Source: Pseudeuparius sepicola (taxonomy: Eukaryota; Arthropoda; Insecta; Coleoptera; Anthribidae). Taken from it: a DNA stretch of 64,000 bases. How positions within the stretch are numbered: position 1 is the first letter of the stretch; every line of letters begins with the position of its first letter. A program made the translations under genes and the position numbers. Below are positions 1-10,888 of the stretch, one piece after another. The notes under the pieces are model-generated. The model searched no databases. It was not told the origin of the DNA and worked only from the letters and a program-made list of their open reading frames with translations. Location of the stretch: contig OY987307.1 in the NCBI GenBank assembly GCA_963920635.1, positions 2,232,001 through 2,296,000 of the forward strand, in the 5' to 3' direction.

Positions 1-209
1 TAAAACGATCTTAGATCTCTAAAACGATCTTGATCTTTAAAATGATCTAAGATCGTCAAATTAAGATCAAAGATCAGATCTTTTTGAAACGAACAATCTT
101 TTTAAAAAAGATCGTTCTTTAGTGAAACAAAAAAGATCTAGATCTAAGATCAAGATCGCGATCTTATAACTTTAAAACGATCTTTTTAAAATAGATTTGC
201 CCAGCTCTG
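1..209. mobile_element. hAT-like transposon end with GATC-rich subterminal repeats
   Basis: The first 190 bases are a dense array of GATC-containing words such as AGATCTAAGATC, ending in TTGCCCAGCTCTG at 209. The same end appears in the opposite orientation at 61929 (CAGAGCTGGACAGATCT, followed by the same GATC array), so this is a terminal inverted repeat of one family. The CAGAGCTGGGCAA-type tip is typical of hAT elements (inference from family knowledge). The left part of this copy lies outside the window, so its target duplication cannot be checked. Confidence 0.65.
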
Positions 210-880
210 GAGTTTGGTCAGGAAAATTCATCAATTTCTCGACAAGCGTTAAAGGAAACGCGATGTGAATAAATCGACGAAGAAATTGATGATACATTCA
301 TCAAGTTATTAGGGAAAAAATTGACGAGTGTAAAGCGGGCCTTAAAAACGTACCGCACATACAAAAAGTTTGCCTATCTTTCTGAGATCTGTCACCCGTT
401 ACCCGTGTACCGCCCGTTATCTAGAAATAGGGATAACCTCGTGGTACCGTACTATAGATTGCAGAGGTGCCAAGAAAAGCCTGATTTTGTTGGACCTAAG
501 TTTTTTAATGCTCTCCCTGACCATCTGAAGTCTCTGCCTTTCAAGATGTTCAGGAGGAATTCATTGATTTTTTCTCATAAATAATCTCAATTTGTTTATT
601 GCTTGTGTAATTTTAATTATGTATTTTAACTGACTATTATAGTAACCATTTCAAACAATAATTGATCTAAGTGTACAAATGGTTTTTAACTGCCTTTGAG
701 CTAACGTCGTCATCAATTTGTTTGTTGCTTGTGTAATTTTAATTATGTATTTTAACTGACTGTTATAGTAACCTTTTTTTTTGTGGTTCAATTTGTATGT
801 AATCAGTTGACCGATATTGACATGTGGAAGTGCTAGTGTTTGTATGTTACCATTAATAAAGAAATTGAATTGAATTGAAT
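210..880 (+). mobile_element. 5'-truncated non-LTR retrotransposon (Jockey/CR1-like), 3' end
   Basis: An open stretch at 321-584 reads like the extreme C-terminus of a LINE ORF2 after the reverse transcriptase: a block with RDNLVVPYYRLQR followed by GPKFFNALPDHLKSL, the usual VP-R-x-GPKxxNxLP pattern. Downstream there is an AT-rich 3' UTR in which about 60 bp (near 585-650) is repeated near 711-772, then AATAAAG and a pentameric ATTGA tail ending at about 880. The tail stops nine bases before a calsyntenin splice acceptor. The 5' portion is lost to truncation or to the adjoining hAT end. It cannot move by itself. Confidence 0.75.
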
Positions 881-889
881 ATCTTCCAG

Positions 890-1156
890 GAACACCGAAC
901 CGCTGGACTACGAGCGCTCGCACAACCACATCCTGAGCGTCATAGCGTACGACTGCGGCATGAAGCAGTCGTTCCCGGCGCTGGTCACCGTCAAGGTGAA
1001 CCGGGTGTGCCGGTTGGGCTGGCGGGGCCTGCCCGACCGTGTCGACTACGCGCCGGGCACCGGCCGCCAGGAGCTGTTCCCGCAGGCCGGCCTCGAGCTG
1101 TGCGACGTGCCGTGCGGCGTGCGCGAGATCCGGACGAGGGTCGACCTGGCGACGAG
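890..1156 (+). CDS. Cals: calsyntenin exon 1 of window: end of last cadherin repeat and linker to LamG
   Basis: 267 nt, AG at 888-889 and GT at 1157-1158. One base completes a codon from an upstream exon, then the frame runs through NTEPLDYERSHNHILSVIAY, the closing strand of a cadherin repeat (the HILSVIAYDCG block). A linker follows, with CRLGWRGLPDRVDYAPGTG and LELCDVPCGV, which matches the calsyntenin segment that joins cadherin repeat 2 to the LamG-like domain. It ends in phase 2 (AG), which the next exon completes to Arg. The exon is strongly GC-rich in an AT-rich setting. Its acceptor is odd: only nine bases separate the AG from the tail of a LINE, so the polypyrimidine tract is very short (TCTTCC). 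Confidence 0.93.
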
Positions 1157-2109
1157 GTGAGGCCGCGTCGCGTGTCGCGTCGCCACCCCCGTTTACTGGA
1201 GGAAAGGGTCGACACGGGAAAGGTCGTGGGCGGGTCGTCATTCGCAGACTTTGGGTTGTTACGACCAAAGGCCGGTCCGCACGCAACGACGTATCGCATG
1301 CGCAAGTAAATCGTTACAGATCTCAGAGAAATAACCAAGGGTAGAGGGAGTAAGAACAAAAAGTAAACAAAGCCAACATCTTTTTGAGTGATGCCGCATA
1401 CTCCATTGTTTGCAGCATTTCATTTCAAAATAGAAGGGTTTAATAATGAGATTCAATGAAGGCACACCTCCCATAACGCTAAATTAACAAATGTAGTTAT
1501 TAATTTCTTGTTTGTAACAATTTTAAACTAAAACTAAATTGCAGTGTAATTATAGTATCTAATTATCACTTTAATAAAATCGTCACAGATACCTCAAACC
1601 GCCCGACATGGCAACGCTGCTTTTGCTGCCGCGGGCGCCGCGTCTGTTAACTCAGCGATATTTGCTTTGTGCATGGCCTCCTACGATTTACGGCTCTCTC
1701 CGCGTCCTTTCTGGCCTGCTCATTCGAACGAAAAAACCCGTTCGCGTACTTCGAGAGTTGACCGCAAGACGGAGCCACGAGGCGTACTCCTGTCAAACAC
1801 AAAATAATAAAGGTTATGTCTGCTTATGTCAGAAATAAACTGGCTGTTGTCAAAGGGCGAGTTTCATATTCCCTGCTGGCCTGTTCTTTAGGGATTAAAA
1901 TTAAAAGATTTTAATTTTAAATAGTTTTAGCTTGTTCTCTGGTTTTAGTGTGTTGTTTCTTGTTTGTGTTAGTGTTTTAGCGAATTTCACAGAATACCAT
2001 ACCGGAGCCGTGTGCCGTTTTTTTGGACTAGTGAGCGAATGCGAGGGATGTTTTGAATTTATTAAAAGCTGGGTTCTTTTTACAGGGGTCCTCCCTCATA
2101 TTGTAAATA

Positions 2110-2415
2110 ATGCCGAGGTTGTGTTCCGTGGCGAATTGTCGCTTTAAGCAATTGCCCTTATTTGAATTCCCGAGTAAAGAGCATTCAACTTAACACTTGG
2201 GTCGAAGCTATTAGTGCTGGAACAGGTATAATTTTAAAATAATAGTATTATGTTGTGTTTAAAATCAGTTTTTGTGTGTAGGAACATTTATCCATCCTAT
2301 AAAACAAGCGGATGGCTTGTTTATCTGTTCTGGACATTTTAAAAAAGACAGCTTTAGAATATGCAAAAACATGAGGAAATTGAAGCCAAATTCAATTCCC
2401 ACCATTTTTGCAGAG
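2110..2415 (+). pseudogene. THAP zinc-finger coding segment, two exons, one frameshift
   Basis: ATG at 2110 opens MPRLCSVANCRF, the C-x4-C start of a THAP domain, continues to FEFPSKEHST, then meets TAA. In the next frame the sequence continues directly as LNTWVEAISAGT, the expected conserved Trp region, so one base has been gained or lost near 2190. A consensus donor follows at 2226. An acceptor ends at 2281, and the second exon reads FICSGHFKKDSF and RKLKPNSIPTIF, which supply the C-x2-H pair and the P-T-I-F box of C2CH THAP fingers. The exon ends in phase 0 at 2415 before GTGAGT. THAP domains bind DNA in P-element-type transposases and in host regulators. No catalytic domain was found. Two possible downstream exons are listed at 6543 and 7038. 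Confidence 0.7.
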
Positions 2416-2835
2416 GTGAGTAGGTATATTTTTTATAATAATTTTAATTTTTAGTGTCGGTGTAAATGGCCAACGATAATACCAAGCTGGTTTTATGTTT
2501 TATATAACATACTACATACCTAGTGTAAGTTCTACCCGAATTTCTACTTAACAAGCACAATGAATATTGTATCTGCTTGGAAGAAGAGCTAGGATACATT
2601 TTGTAAAGAAATATCACGAAATATGTGGACCGAGATGTGGACTGTGATGTGTATACCCTATGTATGCTCTTTATGTCCTATATTAGTACCAATGTATATT
2701 AGATATCTTTTCACGATAGTTGATGTGCACATCAGTTTCAGAGACAGATGAGAAGCCTGTTTGATGCATTCAGAAATTGATGATCATGTGTAACTTTAAT
2801 GTTGGAATTGCAAAAAATGCTTCGTTTAAATAATT

Positions 2836-3941
2836 AAATAAGAAAGTGGCTATTTATACGTCCGACGTATATGAAAGTTCTACGTCTTGCGTTCTCATTG
2901 GCAAGTTGAGTGACGTGAATTCTTTGGACGTACATTTAACTCCATACACGTCCGAAGTAAACTGATTTTAGATACGTCGGAAGTATATTTTTTTTAAGCA
3001 TCGTTGCAATAAGGTGCGTGTATGCCCTACTTTTTCGGCGATGGGCGCTGCGGTATGAAAAAATAAGTGGTAATTATTTCCAATAGTGTAACCCACCCCC
3101 GATTTTCTTGAAATTTTGGCTAGGGACCCCCTATTTTCGCTCGACATTCGGCGCTGTAAAAAAGCCGGATTTATAAACTTCGAAGTTTCCGTTTGACGCT
3201 GATGCAGCTGCTGTTGCCATAAACTTTTCCATTCCGTTTAGAATTTTCTGTACACCTGTGTGTTATCAACGCCAGAAAAATAATGCATAGAACAACAATC
3301 GTCATCTGAGCGAAGTCGTTCGATTTCAATACTCTGATTTTGCAACTCTAAATACATTTTGTTAATTACTTTGTATCGTTATTTTGGATAATTAATATTA
3401 AAAATATTACATAAAATCAATACAGATGATCAGCTGATAAACTGGGAAAACGTGACCTCCCACGTGACTCTTAAGAGGGTATTTCATTGGCCGGAGAGGC
3501 AACGGAAAAATATAAATGTTGGCTATCCAGGAGGTCCGTTGTTATCCCTAACGGAATTTGAGTTTATAATAATTAATCTTCGATGTCCAACTTTCAAACA
3601 TCAAACGGAAACGTCAAACGTCAAAGTTTATAAATCGGGCTTAACGACGAAAATAGGGCCAACATTTCAAGAAAATCGGGGGTGGGTTACACAATTGGAA
3701 ATAATTACCACTTCTTTTTTCATACTGCAACGCCCATCGCCGAAAAAGGACAGCATACACGCTCGTTATTGCAACGATGCTTGAGAAAAATGCGCTTCCG
3801 ACGTATCTAAATGAGTTTACTTCGGAAGTGTATGGAGCTAAATGTGCGTCCAAAGAAGTCACGTGACTCAACTCGTCAATCAGAGCGCAAGATTTATACC
3901 GACTTTCATATGCGTCGGATGTATAAATAGCCACTTCCTAT
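2836..3941. mobile_element. foldback element with long inverted arms
   Basis: The left arm from about 2838 (AAGTGGCTATTTATAC, then TTCTTTGGACG, ATACGTCGGAAG, GGCGATGGGCG, AACCCACCCCCGAT) returns inverted up to 3941. Each arm is about 400 bp, and an unrelated centre occupies about 3240-3590. AAATAATT stands on both sides (2828-2835 and 3942-3949), a likely 8-bp target duplication. No transposase coding was seen in the loop. Confidence 0.75.
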
Positions 3942-3949
3942 AAATAATT

Positions 3950-5384
3950 CGTTTTTGAGCTGCCCAAGTTTGCTTAAAAACAAAATACTTAGTTTGGGAC
4001 AACGATTTACTCTTAAATGTGAATTGATTTCCAGCAACACTTCCCGGTTCTGATGCAATTTTGTTGCTGCCACCAAAATTGCATGAAATTAATTGTTCAC
4101 ACTTGGCAATTAGTAACTGCAATTTTGTTGCATGCAAATAGAAACTACCTACTCTATTTTTGTGCTTAAGTTGCAGCAACTTTAGTAGGTTTTTAGGGGT
4201 TTTTCCATGCCAACGCACTGAAAAATGTCAAAATGGTGTCGTTGCATTGTTAAGATTAACACCAAATACAATACTATTACCCTAAAAATATATTTTTTTA
4301 TATATTTTGTGTTAAAAATGTTTATGTATTGTTAATCGGATGTCAAATTTTAGTAACTTGCTTCGCTATATAGGTCTGTGGTAATAGTCTGGTTTGTTAC
4401 TAGAAAATTGCTGCAATGGATGCAACTATTAAATGAGGCGTTTAGTGCAAAAGTTAAAACATAGTTTTGAGAAAAACGCCGTTTATATTTCATGATTTTG
4501 ACCGCCCCCTATTTTTATGTTGCAGTTTATATAATAAAATTAGATAAAGAAGATAAAGAAAAAATTAGATAAAGAAGTTTATAAATTTTTGAAAAAAAAA
4601 ATTGGTGGGCTGCTTTTGCACAAATAAAGTGTTTTGTGCACTACATTTATTTTCACAGTAAATTTATAAAAAACATAAACCTAACCCTAAAAGTAAAACA
4701 CTTTCTCCATCATTGCAAGCAAGAAACAAGGCAACAATAAACAAGTAGGTACATAAACAGTTTATTAGTGTCTCATTATTTATATTTTTTAGTCAACTCT
4801 TTGTTAAGAATCTTCGACAGAGTGAAGCACATCGTCGTAATTATTTTTTACCTCACGAACTGAATTTGTCACCCTTAGGTTTTTATAAAAATAATGCAAA
4901 TATGGTGGGACATACGCTAATAAATCTTTTTTTCTAAACTGCTATACTTTGTTGCTTTAATTTTCCTGCTTGTTGGATACAAAAGTGTTTGTATTTCGTT
5001 TGGAAATGTCGATGTATGTATAAAATAAACTCATTCGTTATTCGATTATTTGTAATAATAAATTTATATCTCAACCACTGCCTCTTCCTTCAACTAGTTG
5101 ACAGACTCGACTTAGACTGTCTTTTTCCGCCATTTCAGTACGTGGACTCTACCTTTCACAAATGCAATTCCTTTTCCAAGTGCTTTTAATTTTAAAGTTG
5201 CCAAGGCTGGTTCAGAGAGTTCAGTTTTTATTTTTTGTTCAAATTCGTCCCACCTCCTGTAACTGTCAGACACAGGTGGGTGAAAAGTTAATAATTTTTT
5301 CCTGGAAACAGATAGTGACCCAGGATCGTGCGTTTCATTTTTGCATAGGCCGTACATTATCGACAAATTTAAGGTGGGGGTAAG
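3950..5384. other. intronic AT-rich DNA, no gene recognised
   Basis: This stretch of intron 1 holds scattered direct and inverted words rich in TTGCAGCAAC and TGTTGCATG, some of which recur inverted near 6000-6110 (TTGCACTAAACACCTCA against 4420-4445). That suggests the eroded ends of another element. No coding segment or RNA gene could be supported. Confidence 0.3.
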
Positions 5385-5534
5385 TACAGTTTGTTCAGCG
5401 AATGTTCAGCCCTACGTCACAACTCTTGTCCTTGTCTGGCTCGTGAATATACGACCGATATCCGTCGTATAGTCATGAGTAAGACAAGGGCGGGAGTTGT
5501 GACGTAGGGCCGAACATTCGCTGAACAAACTGTA
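5385..5534. repeat. 150-bp palindromic MITE
   Basis: TACAGTTTGTTCAGCGAATG at 5385 begins an arm of about 55 bp that returns inverted and ends at 5534. The arms match except for a few changes, and a loop of about 40 bp lies between them. Nothing is encoded. Such a molecule would form a strong hairpin in single-stranded DNA or RNA. Confidence 0.8.
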
Positions 5535-6542
5535 GCAAAGGTCAGGATTTTTGTTTTTTGAATAATGGGACCGATACCTTTGGAAACTCGAAAAAAAAAA
5601 TAATGACAGATTCAATTTTTTCTTTGCTTGTCTTATTGTTCGGAGCCTTCTTCCCCCTCTTATGCCTAGAAAGGGTGTCACATTGACCTTTTTGATGTAA
5701 AGCACATCTACGTCGACGTTCAGAAAAGCTTAAAATCTTTAAAAAAACTCCTAATTAAAAGATAGGCCGCTATTGCGCAAAACATTCGAACTAAGTCATT
5801 GATTCGCAAATGTTGGGCCTTTTTTGTACTAACTGATATGATCAGATTGCAATATGCCAAAGTAACATTATATGCGCCATCTAGAGGCGTCTTAGAGGAA
5901 TCGATATAGGCCGTTATTGCATATTGCATATGATAGATTAATAAAAATCCATGCAGCTTGTACTATTAACACAATAAGCATTTTTTTTGGAGTTGGGCCA
6001 CTCTTGCACTAAACACCTCAAATGTGAACACACATGCAATAGAGTCGCAGCAACAAAAAGATGCCCGATATATTGTTGCATCGTCAGAACCGGCACAGAC
6101 TAACGAGTAATTATTTATTCTGTGGAACCGGGCTTAAACAACTGTTTTATAAAGCGATAAGGAACACTACTAACAATTCGTTCCAAACCTATGAGACAAT
6201 TTCATTATACAGTTGAAATATTTTATACATTATATCATGGAAACGTTTCTATGATAATTTCTTTATTGATTTATAAGCAATTTTATAATTTTGTCATATA
6301 AACATTGTAAAGGTAAATGTAGAAGTCTACATAGTTGCAGCATTGAGTAAAGGATATATATTTATATAGGGTATATAACATATATCCTTCACTCAATGGT
6401 TGCAGGCAACAAAATAGTGTTCTCGTTCTCCATAACTCTAATATAATACTACTTATTGAAATTATAAAACCAATTTGCTGGTTGGGATGTTTTTTTTAGT
6501 TGAATAAATAATTCATATTAAAAGTATATTTTGTGTTTATAG

Positions 6543-7133
6543 CCTACCACTGTCCAGCATCCCAATAGCTCCTGTAGAGAAATAACCCTTGTAACACATA
6601 GTCCTAATATTCCAAAATCTCCTCCTAAAGTGTCGAATCTATGGCCATCGCAGGTAATGTATCAAAAAATATTGTATAAAATGTTTTTTTCCTTCCAACT
6701 GTTCTGATCGTGACCTCTTCACATCATTTTGAATGTAAAGTTTTTTTAACCAACTACCACGGGAAGTCTAGCTGCTATTAAATCATTGTGACTTTTTCCA
6801 GTAATTACAGAAAGTTCTATACATCACCCACTTTTGAAAAGTATATAGGAAATATCTTTCTTACTTTTTAAAAGCAAACCTTTTTCACTGCAATGATCTT
6901 GGGTGAGTAGGTACTAAAACGTCTTCCCGATCCAATCAAAACCCAGGAAAAAATGCAAAAAAGTCCTACATTTTATTGTAATAAAATAAATACAAAATAA
7001 AAGTATATTGATAGTAAATATATATATATATTTATAGCCTGCTGTTCATAGTCCTGACATTTTTCAAGAAGGAATAATGAGTCTTGTCATTCCCGCTTCT
7101 CCCAATCAAATTTTAGATACATCATCATCACAG
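6543..7133 (+). other. two exon-like segments that could follow the THAP exons
   Basis: 6543-6653 (37 codons) and 7038-7133 (32 codons) each lie between an AG acceptor and a CAG/GTAAT donor, are open, and are phase 0 at both ends, as is the THAP exon ending at 2415. Their peptides resemble each other: THSPNIPKSPP in the first and VHSPDIFQEG in the second. Their upstream flanks also match (AAAAGTATATT before TTTATAGCC). They therefore look like duplicated linker exons of one gene. Proline/serine-rich linkers after a THAP domain are common. There is no transcript evidence, and chance open frames of this length are possible. Confidence 0.35.
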
Positions 7134-8868
7134 GTAATCAACATTATATTATGTACAAACTAATATATTTCCCACACAAAGGGGAACAGTAATTTTTGTT
7201 GTTTGGCTATACATTACTGGCAATTTAGGTTTGTGCATCGTAACAAAAATTTCATAAGTACGTCAATCTTTCAGTCCATCGGTACATCAAGAATCTGATG
7301 ATTTTCCTACACAGATTTCACGTAGATGGTTGACTGTTGATTCAATATGACCTATAAACGTTTGGCATCTTACTTTTGACAACATTCTGGTTTAAACAAC
7401 GATAATACCTCAGATAATACTCACACATAAAATACCTACTTCAACATTCTATCAGCAATGAACTACATATTCCATGAAGAATACTCAAGAAGCACATTGC
7501 AAGTCAGATATTATTTTTGTTTGCAACTGCTCGGTTTTCAGGTAGGTTTTTCACTATTTTAGTGTGATCATATCGTAAGTTTTGAAGCACTGGTCAACCA
7601 TGGTCAACATCACTCATTAAGCGTGAAGATCAATAATAATAAAAGTTCCATTTCGTTTCGGAAGACAATCGAGGTCCTATTAAATCCAAAACGTTGATTC
7701 CGAAGACCGGAGAAACACGGAGTCACTCACGGACCCACGCCTTCGGAGTTCGTAAACACAACAATCGATTTGCGGCTATCGGCTATCCTTTTTAATCACA
7801 GATTCTCGATTCTCGTAACTGTCGGCTTGATTATCTCATAGCAGTTTGATACATAATAATTATGTTATTGATAAATTGAACATAATTTTAGATAGATGCA
7901 AGACGAAGGACGCTCAAATTTTAGGTTATGAAAAATTCGAAGTCAAACGCGGTCAATTGACAAATGACCAAAAATGACTTCGGTGGCCATCTTGAAATTG
8001 GTACGGCTGGTGGCGCCATCTACTTCAATGAGCAGGCCAGAAAGGACGCGAAGAGAGCCGTAAATCGTAGGAGGCCATGGCTTTGTGTATGCCCAGCATG
8101 TCAAGTTTTCCGATTGTTTACGTACGGGGACGCAGAAAGTGTGTGGTATGTGGCTACATTGATATTTCTCAGGACATAACCTATCTCAGGTAAACGTTGT
8201 ACACACGGGCCTAATGTTTGTTTACTTCGGTAAATTTGCATAAGATGTTGGTTGACTACAAATGTATGTATTAAGAGGCTGTTGCTCCCTCTATCCTTGG
8301 TTATTTCTCTAAGTTACAGATAGATCGTTGCGTGTGGAACAAAATTTAGAACTGTGCAAAGTTGGACATCGTAGTTGAAAGTCTGAGCAGAAAAGCATAG
8401 ATTTGGGAGATTTGTATATGCATGTCGTGACGTTTACACTTGTCCGATATTTTGTTCAGTTTTTAGATGCGACTGTAGCTGACTCCTACCTATTTTTAGT
8501 CCGGAAATTTTTAAATTAGTTAAAACTAAAACAATAACTTATTTATTTTAAATTTGTTAAAAAATATGTCGATTATTTCGCATAATTTTATAATAGGATT
8601 CAATGGGAAAATACACTTCGTTTTAATAACCATGCTCTAGACCATCTAGTTCTATTTAAACGTTTCCTGGTTTCTCTTTTCCCTTTAACATTTAAACAAA
8701 ACGTCAAAATACTCCAAAAACACTTCCACCATGATTATTGTATCAAGCAAAAATTGCAGCTTTACTACAATAAGTTCTTATAATGTGGACGCACTGAATT
8801 TGTACAAATCGTACAATAAATCTTTGCGTGTGGACCAGCCTTAAGGCCACATACCTGTATATTAACAT

Positions 8869-9422
8869 TAGAGTTGCCAAATGTCCGGACATTTATTTTC
8901 AGAGAAATGTCCAGGCAATGTGTCCGTAATATGTCCGGACATTTATCAGACATTTATAAAATAAGCTAAAAACATCACATCATATTGGATTTAAGTAGAG
9001 CTTTAAAACGATATATTTTTTATATATGTTTTAAAATTTTAAATAAAACTAATAAAAGAAAACACGTCATGTGTGTAGCATGTTTAAGATAAGTCTTCTT
9101 GCAGAATTTGCAAATTCCATATGTTTTATTGTTTTTTTGGACTTTTTGGAAGTAATTCCATATTATAACACTTCTTTTACCCATTAATAAAAGGAAATAA
9201 GAAAAAAAACACACACACACAGCAGATATCTTATGGAGGGAAACCCTTCTAAAACGTTTTGTTATAAAAAATTTAAAAAATTTGAGGTTAAGTTTCGCTT
9301 CTTCTATTTAAAATATTTTGAAATTTATTGGACACATTCGAGCATTTTTGAATGTGTCATGTCCATAAATGTCCGTGCTCGGACATTTATGTCCGGTCAC
9401 AAATAAGTGTTCGGCAACACTA
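8869..9422 (-). mobile_element. 554-bp hAT-type MITE carrying a BED zinc-finger fragment
   Basis: The tips TAGAGTTGCC (8869) and GGCAACACTA (to 9422) form short inverted ends. ATTAACAT occurs exactly on both sides (8861-8868 and 9423-9430), an 8-bp target duplication as expected for hAT elements. Both subterminal regions repeat ATGTCCGGACAT. On the minus strand near 9020-9190 the frame reads SVIIWNYFQKVQ, then GICKFCKKTY and ATHMT, which matches the W-x2-F and C-x2-C part of a BED finger, the N-terminal DNA-binding domain of hAT transposases. The rest of the transposase is missing. Confidence 0.85.
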
Positions 9423-9721
9423 ATTAACATATACCGTTTTTGGTCCTATTGCGCACGGCAAGGCGCAGGGAACGAAAAGAAATGAAATTCGCCGCCATTT
9501 TTAACCCTATATTGACAATTTGAATGGTGGCTACTTGTTTAATTTTTTTTATACTGTATGAATGAAATTGCATTATAATTTTTGAAGGCGCCGGTAAAAT
9601 TATAAAAGTCGGCATGACACGCTTTTTTGATAGACGCGTTTTTAGTTTTTAATCGCGATTTCTTCTTTATATTTTGTACGGTTAATAGCTTTCATATTTA
9701 CAAGATCAAAAAATGACTTGG

Positions 9722-10005
9722 TAAAGCGTTGTAAAAATGCGAATAAGATACTTTTACATCCAGATTGTGAAATTACATTCCAGGTAAGTGCCAAATAATA
9801 TTGTTTTTTCATTGATATTTTCTGATTTCTTGCTGATTTTCAGAGAAAAAACTAAATTTAGAAAGTGACTTAGTACTCTAGGTGTCATCGACAATAATAA
9901 TTCTCTGGAAGGACTCTGTGTATGCGTGTTCTATTCATTTTGATGAACAGGATTTTTTAATGCAACGCAAAAGAACGCGAAAAGTGTCGCTCTACCATGT
10001 ACAAA
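9722..10005 (+). pseudogene. degenerate THAP-like domain remnant
   Basis: A segment reading VKRCKNANK to CEITFQ ends at a GTAAGT donor at 9784. After an acceptor near 9840 the plus strand reads WKDSVYACSIHFDEQDF and RTRKVSLY, fitting the Trp, the C-x2-H pair and the distal basic part of a THAP finger. Stops and frame changes lie between the blocks, so it is broken. Assignment rests on motif spacing alone. Confidence 0.45.
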
Positions 10006-10049
10006 CCTAACCGAAAAAGCAGTAGGTAACTCATGAAGATGAGGAAAAT

Positions 10050-10886
10050 GGGCACATTGTAGTATATTAGAATTAACCGAAGAAATGCAAACAGCAGCAG
10101 CAAGTAAACCTGTTTACTGCAGATCACCGCCAGCAAAATTATTGCTTATCAAAGAAGAGCGTAATTAGAAATTACTTCACTTGCATTTTAGAAGCAAAGA
10201 TTAAAGTGGTAGAAGTTGAAGTTACCAAGTTTCCTTTTGCTTTTATTTTTTAAACGAAAAGAAAAAGTTTTAAGGAATAAAACTAGCCACCTAAAAATTC
10301 AGAAATATGTATAGATATGTTCCTGGAAAATAGGTTATTATTATTATAAGTATTGAAAGAAATAATTATCTCAAGTAATATTGTATGAAAATGTTAGGTA
10401 ATAAAAAATATTTCCATGTTTCTTATAAGTAATTATTTAGGGGAGTATAATGTAGCTAGTGTCTAAGGTATAATATACAATAATAATTGAATTAGTTCTC
10501 CTTATGATGATTGAAATATGATGTTTTGATTAAGTTGTGTAATTTCTCAACCTACAAAACCAAAACCAACAAAAATCTTGGACCTATGTTGTACTTTGAA
10601 CTAAAATAATTTCCATTTTACACAAAACGTCAACCAAGACATTACATTATTTATGGAACCCACCCGTATAAATTATTTCAAATTTCCCGCCTCATTTAGG
10701 GTTAAAAATGGCCGAAGGTGGTATATGTTAGTATACAGGTATGTGTGAATAAGCGCTGTGCAAATACTATTTGTTGGTCAGAAATATGTGACGTGTTATG
10801 CCAGAATTGTATTTGGGTTAGAAACCCGTATCAAAATTATCAAATAGTGCAATAGACATGTCAGTAAGTGGGGCGACGGTAGTGAT
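10050..10886. other. intronic AT-rich DNA, nothing recognised
   Basis: Apart from runs of A and T I see no coding segment, RNA gene or clear repeat boundary between the THAP-like remnant and the foldback that starts at 10889. Confidence 0.3.
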
Positions 10887-10888
10887 TA

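Larger units (their letters stand above)
1253..8345. repeat. possible 7-kb element bounded by two sets of inverted repeats
   Basis: A segment at about 1268-1347 (GGTCCGCACGCAACGA and then AGAGAAATAACCAAGG with TAGAGGGAG) reappears inverted at about 8276-8345, and part of it again at 8818-8838. A second block at 1675-1733 reappears inverted and almost identical at 8029-8087 (AGCAGGCCAGAAAGGACGCG). The nested order of the two pairs suggests the ends of one large transposon enclosing the THAP-coding segments at 2110-7133. Terminal bases and a target duplication could not be fixed, so the single-element reading is an inference. Confidence 0.4.

Noticed and set aside
875..1359. Overlapping frames around 875-1359 on both strands
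   Set aside because: They are shadows of the GC-rich calsyntenin exon at 890-1156 and have low-complexity Arg/Pro/Ala content.
1608..1838. 76-residue frame with a leucine-rich start
   Set aside because: Part of it is the 60-bp block repeated inverted at 8029-8087, and there is no motif or splice context. Kept only as repeat evidence.
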